In this document: positions 50,101 to 62,100 of the stretch, in pieces
How the letters are laid out: each line of letters begins with the position of its first letter
Position numbering within the stretch: position 1 is the first letter of the stretch
Origin: Pachypanchax playfairii
Taxonomy: Eukaryota > Chordata > Actinopteri > Cyprinodontiformes > Aplocheilidae
Assembly: GCA_006937955.1 (NCBI GenBank)
Contig: SSNP01000122.1
Location: 232,077 to 296,076 of the forward strand
Direction: 5' to 3'
Length of the DNA: 64,000 bases
Notes under the pieces: model-generated
What the model was told of the DNA's origin: nothing
Databases searched by the model: none
Seen by the model: the letters and a program-made list of their open reading frames with translations, nothing else
Made by a program: the position numbers and the translations under genes

Positions 50101-53100
50101 GCAGGACCAGCCTCTCCCTTTTCGCCACGCTCTCCTCTCGGACCCTAGAGGAATATGAAAATGAAGTAAAGTGGAAAACAATCCAGAGAGAAAATAAGTG
50201 AGTAATAATTACTGAAGGTATAATTTCCTAGTGGCTGTTGTAGATAAAGTTTATAATTTAACTTTTAACCAACAAAGAAGAATTCTCTCCAGCTGTGAAA
50301 TGATTGTTTTACTTTCCTGGTTTGTTTATGTACAATTAAAGAACGCAGAGACAGAAAACTCACTGGTGGTCCAACTTCTCCCTGAAGTCCAGGCTCTCCT
50401 GTTTCACCAGCATCTCCCTGTGAGAGCAATGAAAGACATTATCAGTAAAGGAATTTGTTGATCCAGTGTGGTTTTACAAATCAGCCCTGACTCTTCTGGT
50501 GCTCTTGTCACCTGAATGGGAAAAGAAAGAGATGACATAAGGGATTTTAATCCATCAACAGCAGGCAGATCAGGTGGCTGGAGAAAAGAACGTGCTGACC
50601 TCACGTTTCCTTGCTGGACCCTGCACATTTATCTTGTCCTCTTTCTGTTGACTTATCAAATGTCTGTCCTGCTGGTTCACCTGTATGCTAGACTCCATCG
50701 TTACTCACAGTCACATAAGACTACTGTCCTCCCAGCTGAGCTTTACAACAAATACAGACTGCCCCACCCGTTTTACACAAATCCCATGTCATGCTTGGAA
50801 GATGGAGAGCAAATCAATAGCATGGTTCTGCAGAACCAGGAACAAACTGTGCTGCAATGAGCCTCATTCCTTCAGCCATGACCAGCCCTGCATTACAGAC
50901 CTCAATGGAGACTACATCAAACTGTCCATCAAAACGTCTCTTTGTATCTTGAAATTCAAAAGAAGCAGTCGTGATGCATTTTCCATGTAAGACTGATGCT
51001 CATGTTTTAGCAACCACGCTGTTTTTAATGAAAGGTTGCACCTAGAACTATGCAGACCTCGACTCATTCTTCTGAGAAACTGCTTATGGGTACCTGGAAA
51101 ATAAAAATCTGCTGAGAAGAGAAAACTGAAAGCAAGAGAAAAGACAGCTGCTAATCACAGATAGAGAGGGAGATGTGTTGAAAAAGCCTGAGGTTTGTTT
51201 ACCTGCCAACTTTCAGGGCTAGCTAATAAAACGCTACATCAGCTGATATGCAGCTAGCCAAAAAGAGAAGTGTGCGTTTGCACAGAAGGACAGGGAACCC
51301 TCAGGGAGATTATAAAGCTGTAAAAGGTGACTCTATTGACTGAAACCAATAAAACAAATCACAACAGACTGTTACAGCTCTGCATTCCAGCAGCTGCCAG
51401 ATATTTTAAAATGAAGTAGCAAGAGATAAGAACTGGATCTGATTTGATAGAAGCTGCTTTTAATAATGTATTTGCCATCTCTCATAGTCAATACATCCAA
51501 CAATACGGTCTGGAACAGCAGCTTCTTCATTAGATTTAGTGCAAATCTGTTGTATGAAAAATATGTTCATGCCTCATTTAAAAGGGTAAAACGAGGGTAA
51601 TAAAAGGAATGTGACATTTTAACAGCTGAAAAAGCATAAAAATGTATTTTTCCACGATATTTATTGTACTACACCTTAATTATCTTTTAGATAAATACAT
51701 CAAAATACCACTGGAAATATATCTTTTAAATAGAAGAGAAAGTGCAAACAGACTGAACAAGTCTGAGTACTGGTTTACCTTTTCTCCCACAGCACCAGGG
51801 TTTCCAATACCACCAGGGGGTCCCTGAGGGCCATCTGCTCCTGGAGGTCCTGAGGGGCCTCTTGGACCAGGAGGACCAGGTGGACCCTATAATTCAATTC
51901 AAAATACATGTAATCTGTATGTTGCTTTTAGTGTAATATCAGGAATAGTGTATTGATCGTATAGGGAATAAACGTCTATCCTACCATTTGACCAACGTCT
52001 CCAGTTTCACCTTTCTCACCAGGTGGACCAGGCAAACCCTAAAGAGTTAGCAGAGGGTTTCATTACGTCGTTCTCGTCTTGATAGCATTCAACTTGTGTC
52101 AAAAATCCTCTCATTCACTATAGTGCACACCTGCAGTCCAACTGGGCCTGGAGGTCCTGGAAAGCCTCTTGATCCCTCGTCTCCCTTCTGCCCAAACATA
52201 CCCTGTTGACCTCTGGGACCTGGCTCACCATCTGCTCCCTGTGCAAAGGAAGCATTAATAAGGTGATATAAGAACTAGGGGAAGTGTGCAAACAGAATGC
52301 AGGACACAAAATAATTACTTACAGCAGGACCTGGTGCTCCAACAGGTCCTTGAGGGCCAGTAGGACCTGGTGGGCCCTGGAGAGGATAAATGTCAAAAGA
52401 TGTGAATATAATTTCAGAACACTGGATTAATATTAAAATTTCAAGATATAAAATTATGAATAAATGTTGGCTTTTCTAAAAGTAAAACACTTACATGTTC
52501 GCCTTTGTCACCTTTACTTCCTTTCTGACCCGGTTCACCAATCTCTCCCTGTGAAACAAAAACATTCAACTATAAAACAAAGAACAGATCCAACTAAAAC
52601 TGTTTGCACAAAAATACACAGAATGAAGCCTGTACTTCACTCACAACCAGGTGGGTGACACCTATCACCGAGTCTCCCGATCTTTAGGAGTTTTAGTCAG
52701 TGTTTGTTTTCCCATAAAATACTCAAAGCATTCGATTCCCCACATGTAGAACTTATTATAGGAAAGTGTCTGAATCTGTATTAGCATTAGCTTATGATAT
52801 CCATTTAATCTGCTTTGTAAATAACCTCAGTGTTTTTGTGTCCATCTACACCATGGGGACTATACAGAGACCAACTAAGGTAATCTTCAAAGGATAACAG
52901 CTTGTCCTTCAAGTTTCTCATGGCTGATCCTCCTGCAAATATTTTTAGGAGGATGAAATTCTGCTCTTGGCACTAAGAGCTAAAGCTTGATCTAACACAT
53001 TCTGTTACTGCTTCAACATTCAAACCCTCTCCACACTCAATACAGAGCAGTATTAATAAGCAACAAGACCATGAGTCTGTTCAAAGATCTATAAATCTAC

Positions 53101-56100
53101 ACAAATTATATCACTAAAATTCAATGTGTTTAAGGTCACAGAAAGGGAAAGATAAGAAGATATCTGGGTGAGATCTCACCCATAGCATCTACCATGAGGT
53201 TAAAAGTCAAATATGTGCACTTGCAGTGATACAAACCAAAGAGGAAATCTTTGAACACAGTTTTGAATCGAATAGTTTGCATTTTTATGAACATTTACTG
53301 TAAAGCAAGACATTAAATGAAACATACCTTGTCCCCATCCTCTCCTGGTGGTCCAGGAGGTCCTCCAGGTCCTGGCAGACCCACAGGTCCCTGAATACCA
53401 TCTCTTCCAGCAGGACCTTGAGGTCCTTTCTCTCCCTAGAGATTTGTTTATAATAATGCAACAATCACACTGTTATTCCTGGCAAAGCTTGGAATCTATT
53501 CTGGATGTACTGTAGTAAGATGTCTATACCGGTCCGCCTTTCTCTCCAGCAGGGCCTGGAGGTCCCTGAGGTCCAGAACGTCCAGGGAGTCCTGTAGGTC
53601 CAGCTGGGCCAGCAGGTCCCCTCTCACCTGGTGAACCCTACAGCAACATGACATATTGTTAATGATAAAAACATCAATTCTTACACATCTCATATAACCA
53701 GGTTCATCTACTGCATGAGTAGCTAATTCTAAATATCACTATATAAAATGTACAAGTCAGAAAAAACCGCACATGAAATTCATCATGAAGAAAATTCTCA
53801 GTATTGGAGATAAAACAAGCGTGGTGAAGATGCAGATGTATATTGTACTCACAGCAGGGCCAGGTGGGCCTTGAGGGCCCTCATTCCCTTTTAGTCCATG
53901 AGCCCCCTGCAGAGCAAAAATAAACAAAGAAGTTCAAGTAAAAAACTAAACACATCTGTTGAGGAAGCATCCTGTCTTCCTGACTCTATCTTTAAACTGG
54001 CTCAACATGAGGTGGAAAACCCCCTGTAGTCTGTAGAAGCAGAGGTGGAGCAGATGGAGAAAACGGTTCTTAACCAAACTGCTGCAACACCTTCGTAATG
54101 ATTACAGGGATGCTACTGCATCGCACTGACTTCTGCTAACAAGTTTGCAGCAAGACAAGAAATAATTAATTGCATGAGTGAATGAATTTAGAATGTGAGA
54201 ATCTAAAATTAAACTGTCTATTTCTCTTCTGAAGCCCGTTTAAAGATCCGGTGCTGGTCTGAGTCTTGAAGTTCCAACAACTTGTTAGTGTATTATACAA
54301 CAGCCAAGCCACAGTACAGGGAGGTATATATGGTGCACTGAGTAGAGAGATTATACTAACCACAGGACCAGGCAGACCTCTGTCTCCAGGAAAACCTCTT
54401 TGCCCCGGAGGCCCATCTTTACCTGCTGGACCAGCAGGACCAGGGTCCCCCTACAGGTGAAAGGACAACTTTATTGATGAATCAGTGTGGGCAGTTTGAT
54501 CACATGTAAGTTTTAAGAATAAAAGGATAAATAAAAATGGTTAAGAAAAATAACAAACAAAATGAGAATTTCACCTTAGCTCCTTCTTTTCCAGCAGGTC
54601 CAGGCAGACCATGCTCACCAGGTGGGCCTGGGGGTCCAGGGTGACCCCGATCTCCCATTGGTCCAGTTTCACCTGTTGGTCCCTACAGTTGTAATTCAAA
54701 TAAATTGACTAATGAGCAACTTCAGATCCAGTCTTTCAACATTTACAATAGAAATGTGCCATAATAGGTAGTGATTAGTGAGGTACAACAAAGATATAAT
54801 GGTGGAGAGGGGGTGGGTGGGATACAGGACAAAAGGTCAGGGTCTTATCTCATCATGCCCATCATCCCCAGTATGGGTATCTAACCTTATTAAGAAGCCC
54901 TGATGAACTAACCGTTCATGATATAGTCGGTGCACCCCATGTCAAGGCAAAAATGCCATCTGTGAGTCAAATAGAAGATGTAATTGCAGCACTACAAATT
55001 AATTCTACTGGCACCATCACAGACACTAAGAAGATCATATACACAACATCAACAGTGATCAATGAAATGCTTGGCTACAAGATGAAGGCAACACAGATGT
55101 AGTATCCTCCCTCATGGATGAGGATGCATGGAACTATGATTGAGGCAACACAGAAAGACATTAGCAAGCTGTGCAATGAAGAAAGAGAGGTCAAAGGAGA
55201 CAAAGATAGGAAGGCAAACATAAGAACAGGCCCATCCAGGAGCCGAGACTGAACAATACTGTAGAAGTATATCGGAGAAGGACATGACACCAGTGTCTCC
55301 TAGAAGATCAAAGAGAAGACCACAGAAGTCTCAAAGAACAAGAACCAGTATCTACATTACAGTGGTAGACATCCAAGACAGCCACTAAACCAGGATATGA
55401 ACTGCTCTACACCTACTGGCTAAAAAATCTGCCTGAGGTCCATGAATGTCTGGCAGCACAAATGAACCAGCAGCTAAGAGATGAGTCCTGATCATGAAGG
55501 ACTCTGAGAAGGAGCCAATCCAACCACCAGCCAATCACTTGCCTCTTTACATCTTGGAAACTCCTGTCAGACATCATTGCAGCGAAGATAAATAGGTATA
55601 TGGCTCGTTACAAGAGCAAGGCACAGTGAGAGTACACAAAGACACCAGAGGAGCCAAACCCCAGCTACAATGTGGTAGTGATAAATTAGCAATCCAAAGT
55701 GAAAATCCATAAGAAGGAACATGAGATGTTGAAAAAATTAAAAGGCTGAAAGAGACAACAGAAATTTTGGAAACCTGAGGTCTAAGTGGTACCAGTGGTC
55801 ACTCAGTACTTTGACCCCTAAACTAGGATTGTGGCCCTAAAGGATATCAGAAACAAAGTCAGAGCTCACTGTCCAAAAGAGCACAGTTCTAGAAACAGCT
55901 AACATACTGCATCGAACCCTCGGGTCTCTGAGCAATTAAAATTATTTGAAGGTTTGAAGAACATAAGAAACAGAATGTTAAATTATTTTTCAATATCTCA
56001 AGGAGAAGCTGAACATTTGCTGTGTGGGAGGTCTACTACTCCTTAAAGTGGCATTATAGCACTTTTATCTTGAACATTCACAGTTGGCATCAGGGGAGCT

Positions 56101-59100
56101 GCTTGTAGCAGAAAGCCTGCATGCATATTGGATAAAGAACCCAGTGCTGATACAAAAGAGGACAAACAATGCCGAAATCATGGCTCTTATTATATAAGTA
56201 CAATAATAAATCAACTAGTGTTGGATGAACAAAAACTGTTCATAGTTATTACTTTTTGGTTTGTCTATTATCGCAGCTCCCAAATAAACAATGATAACTT
56301 ATCAGCCATCATTATGGATATTTCTGACTGCATAAATCAATGTAAACTCTTGAATCAAAGCAAAACCATTAAAATGTCAAAATCAAATGTCCCAACACTG
56401 AAAAAGAGACTGATTTACCTGAGGTCCAACTACACCTGGGGGACCAGGAGGGCCGGTCTTGCCTTGGAATCCCTGAGTACAAAAGAGAAGCAACTGTTAC
56501 ATAATGTACTCTATACAACACAGAAGATCTGAGATATCGAACAAAAGTGCTCACAGTCTCTCCTCTCTGTCCAGGATGTCCAGGCAGTCCATCTTTTCCT
56601 GCAGGTCCCTTAAAAATTCACAAAAATTATGTAAATCTGAGCAGGAAACGAGCATGATATGCTTCTAAAATAACTGGACTCACAGGTGGGCCCTTTGGTC
56701 CTGGAAAACCTGTTGGTCCCTGAGGTCCTGGTAAACCCTAAAGAAATAAATCTTTTGTTTAGAGATCAAAACTTTCCAATAAACCTGCAGAATTCCCTAA
56801 AGGAAATCCTTTTGGTTGGTGCCACGTACCCTCTCACCAGGAGGTCCTGGTGGGCCGTCATTTCCTGAGTTACCCTAAAGAGACAAAAAAAAAAAAATAA
56901 CTGTAAAATTGTCCTAAATAAAAGTAAATCGAAAATCAGAGGCAGTGAAATATTCTACACACTTTTGGCCCAGCTTTTCCTGTCGGTCCTCTTGGCCCTC
57001 TTTCTCCTCGAGGCCCCTGATAAAAAACAAGAGGTTATTAAATTCCCTAAGGGAGACGTCTCGAGAATATTAATGTCCTGGAAACACTGAGATAAATCAT
57101 TGTCTTTGGGTGGCTTTCTCTCAAGAATGACCAGGTTAAGCCTCCACTTATACTCAGTGCCAAGTTTGCCATCTGTCCATAAGCCCAAGTAAGCTGAGTA
57201 AGACTAACCGTTGGTCCCCTCTGCCCACGTGGGCCTGGTTTTCCTCCAGTTCCCTGTGGACATTAAAAACACACAGCAATCAAAGAAATGGCTCTGACAT
57301 TATAAAGGGGCCACATATTTAAGAAGAATTCATCTCAATGTCATAAAATTGTGGCCTCAGAAGATAGTTTTAGTACAGCCATTAAAGAGGACTGGTCCAC
57401 TTCATGGGAAAGACTGTGAATTCCAATTTTCAGACAGGTGTTGTGAAGTTTTAAGCAGTTTTTAAATACATGTATAGCTTTTTTTTGTTTAAGAATTTGA
57501 TTCTCAACTTTACAAACATGCTGTAAGGTTTAAAAGCTTTATGAGCTTCACTCCACACATAGTTGAAACAAATCAAATGAAATGTTGCTTAAGCACCAGA
57601 GATTCATAAGTAATGTTTTTTTTTAGCTTCAATGCTAATGAAGAAGAAATAGTTCAATTCTCTGGTTGAAATGTTTTTAGAGACAAGCACATTTTCCAGG
57701 TTTGTAAAGCTTGTAAAGTTCATTTGAGTCTAAAAGCAATCGAGCTGATACAAATAACTTAAGATCTTTCTGGTATACCCGAGATCCTTTCTCTCCATTG
57801 GCGCCGGGGAAGCCCTGGAAACCTTGAGACCCCTGTGTGTCAAGAAAATAATAATCAGTCACCTGATATAGAAAAGATAAACATTTATCCTTGTTGATTT
57901 TATTTTTGCTTCACTTTTACCCTGAGATACACCAACCCTATTAAACTGAGTGAAAGAGGACATTGCAGTGTTTTATTGTTACTGCATTAAAAGCAGAGAG
58001 CTGACAGCAACTACTATATTCAAATCCCCTGTTCTTTGATCAGGAAGCTTCGAGCATATCCAGCTTTCAGATTGCAGCTTTGCCTCAGAGAAGCTAGAGG
58101 ATGAGCATCAAATGTGCAGCCAAGCAAGTTGCACAGCATGTTAGCATTTCTTATTCTCTTTTAAATTTGTATAGAAACACAAAAATCCAGCAAAATGTCC
58201 AGGTAATCTGTATCTATTAATCTAAGTCATATTAAAGGTGGTAAAGAGGATTTTGTAGCAAATTTAGATGTCAAATAGTAGTCAATAGATAACGAACCTG
58301 TTTCATTATCTATTGGCTACTAGATTGTCAATCATACTTCTGTACGTACTATGTAGTTTGCTTAGGCCTCAGTACTACTGCAAGTGGAAGCGCTGCAAAG
58401 TGGAGCGGAATCGAGACCGCTTCCATTCGGCGCCCTTGTTAACCTATGTGATGTAGTTCACACCAGACATGGAGGCTGTGAAGTGATCATTTTGGCGTCT
58501 GGTCTATTTTTTGGCACGAGCCGCGAGTGTTCCGCGTCAATTCTGGCAGGAAATAACACCAAGATACATGAGACAACCCGATCACCTTCAAAATAAAATA
58601 CCAAAATTGACAAATGCGATCATAATTGTGTATCTAAACAGACTATAGAGATGCAAATAAACACAACACCTACACAAACAAACAGCGCAACGGAGTGGGC
58701 TGACTACATTGAGGGGGGTGGGGTTTTCGGGTGTCTAAACAAACGGGGAAAGAGTAAGAAAGAGAGTTGAAAACAAGATGAACGATGTCAAATTAAAAGC
58801 AGGAGTAACTAAAACAAGCTCTCTTCAATTATTTTTGATGTTATGTATTTACCCATGGTAGAAAAAAAACAGCTCTGAATGAACCAATGAGCAGAAACTC
58901 TTGTGGAACGGAGCGGAGAAAGACGCATCTGACATGAACAGGGGCTGAGCAGTCTGTAGCATCAAGCTTCAATGATCCATGCTAGCTAGCATTTCAGCAC
59001 TAGCAGCACTTGTACTGAGTAACAATAAACAGCCTTTTACCATTGATGACTCCGAGATGTTTAAAGAAACAAAGTTGTAGTAGTTCCACAAAAAACTCCA

Positions 59101-62100
59101 GGGATGCGATAGTAAGCAAAACTACGCAATTCACGATCACGAAGGCGTTTCTTCCGTTGAGGGAAAATGAGGAAGAGGGAGGGAGGGGGGCTACAACGCA
59201 TGCACACTACTCGAAAAACGACAAATGGCCGTTGAGCTTCTCATTCGGAGCGACATCATCTTTACAACCTTTAATCAGTGATGCTGTTTTAGTAATTTGT
59301 GAGTACTTGCCTTTGGTCCTTGTCTACCAGGGTAACCTGGTAATCCGGGAACTCCAAGTTTACCCTGTTAAAGACAAACCTTTGTTAAAACATTTGAACT
59401 GATTTGTAAAATGCTCTAAATTAAAAACTCAGTCTATTTCAGTTAGAAACTAACATCTGATATTTTCTAATTTTAGAATAATTTCACTCAAAAATCATTA
59501 AAAGTGATCATAAATGTCAATGAAAAACTTTCTTTAAATAAAATTTTCTTTTTAATTTTGTTGCAATTCATGATATAATTAGTTAGCTATTATAATAGCA
59601 ATTTGCTCAATGAACAAATTTAATTGTATAATGATAAATGTTTATCCAACAAAACAATGAAAAGTTATTTAAAAAATAAGGCTGTAATAATACATCAATA
59701 CATCAATGTATCAATGTATCGTAATACAGGGATAAATATCTTCTCTTGAGGTCAAGTATCGATAATATCATTACAGTAAGTGGTACAGTAAGTAACCCTT
59801 ACCCTTTACTAAATAACTCTTATTACATATTTCTAAGTAAGGATTTTATTTTGTGACATAATAAAATACTTCAAACTGATGTAAAAGTGAATGAGTGAGT
59901 TTGTTTCACCCATTGTAATAGTATCAAAGCAAAATAAATATTATCCAGAGAGTTTTTTGTTTTGTTTTGTTGAAAATGCAAAACAATGAAAAGTTTTAAT
60001 GTATCATATCGTGTATCGTAACGTGAGCAATGAATCAAGATATGTATCGTATTGTGGGACAATGTATCGTTACAGCCCTATTTAAGAAAAACTTTTTAGT
60101 AAAACTTCATATGTAAAGATGCAAAAAAGGGTAATAATTGTAAGTTACTTGTAGTATAAAAGGACTTTGACGGGTCAAATACACAAATACAGGTCATTTA
60201 CCATTTATCAGGAATGAACAGCAAGTCAATCCAGACCCAGTCAACATGTTGTATGAGAAATGCATTTAATTAATTTAATCAAGTGTATGTTCACTACAAT
60301 AAAATGTTACTGAGATCAATAAATCATTAGTTTTGTGAAATATCACATATTTTTTTACATTTAAATGTCAATTCTGGTCAAAGAATAAGACCGTGGCAAC
60401 ATTATCAGCAGTTGCACGTATGAGAGAGCATTGATATGTTTTCAGTTGTTCACATTCATGTCAACACTAGCATGTCAAAAGCAATTCATGTGCAGTCCTA
60501 CAAACAAAAGTCCTGTGTAGGTGTTATTACCCAAGAGGCTGAAGGTGTTACATCCCATCAAAAAAGACACTTAATTTGTTGATGCATTCAAAGTTAAAAC
60601 ATTAATGAAGTTTAATTTAAAATTTCTTGCAAAAGTACAGATTTACTGTTCAAAATTAGAGCAACATTTAGAGTCACAACCAAACAATTTACAGCACATT
60701 AACATTTCTTTTTAGTTTTAAATTGTAACCAAATTTTATGAAAGGGATGTGCTAGTTGTTACACAGCTATAACTCTCCTCTAATGAGCTTTTAACACTCT
60801 AAAATAACAGAAGTTTTTTCATGTCTGCTGAACGGGTAACAACTTGTCACATCATTTCAAGTCAGGCTCACAGCCTGAGTGGTGTTGTACATTATGATGA
60901 CACTCCACGAGTGTTCCAGCCAATAATCAGCCTTTAGAGAAATATTATAGAAAAAAGTTGTTTTTCTTTTTTTCTCTAATAGCCACAAGAAAACAAGTAA
61001 ATTATTCTATAAAAATGAATTTGTCCTCCAGCAGAAGAAGAATTGTTACAGGCTGTAGAACTGCCCACAACAGTTTACTCAGCCTTCAGCTGATTCAGTA
61101 TCTGAATCCATTAATGCCTTCAGCTGGTCAAAGAGCAACAGAATAGAAAAACTATTGGTTGTTTAGATTAGAGCGACTGGAAAAATAATTTTTCTTGCAG
61201 ACACTGAGGTGTCCGAATCTTAGTGTAAGAAACTCAAAATGCACCTTTTGTTTTTTGAATTAACTCTCTGATGTGACACTAAATTATTAGAATTTAAATT
61301 CAGTGACAACAACTTGTAAAATTAGCTCACCTTCTCTCCATTGGGACCAAGTGGACCAGGATCTCCTGGCAGACCCGAGCGACCCTTTGGCCCTTCTGGA
61401 CCGTCTTCTCCTCTGGGGCCTGCTGGTCCAAGTTCACCCTGAACAGAAAACAAGAACCATGAAGCACAAGAATAACTTTGATGTGTAGTTTCACAAACTT
61501 TGATTGTTTTTGTTGTCTGTGGTGGCTGATTGTTTTCCTGACAGTTAAGGTGATTTTCATTCTTCATCCCTAATAACACATATCTTTATGTTTCACTATG
61601 CACCTGCTGTCTATTGGTGGAACATATATTTAGTCCCTTGTGCTTCATTGTCTTCTTTTTGTATGTGATTATTACCTGACTGTAGTTATTTTAAATATTT
61701 TTCTAAGCAACTTTCTTTTTTAATTTAAAGAGGCCCTTCCATTAAAAACAGTTTTTCTGAGGTTTCTGTTGAATATTTTAGCTCCACAGGTGTTCTTACC
61801 TTCATAGTGGGTGTGAAAACAGGTCAACAACTTCTCTGTTAGTTTTTATCTCTCAAACTACGCAGGTGGCGATAAAACCCGAGTTCAAACAGCCTGTATC
61901 TGTTTCGTCACAACTCCTTCATTCGTTAGTATTCGGCAGCTCCCGCAGTTGAGACCACGCCTAGCATGCTGCTGGCTAAAAGCTGTTAGCATAAGACGTA
62001 GCAAACAGGAAAACACGACGTCTGACGTTGCCATGTGCAGCGGGGCAGGAAACAGTATACCTTGCTCTCATAGGCTAGTTTGTTAGCCAATCTGAGTCCA

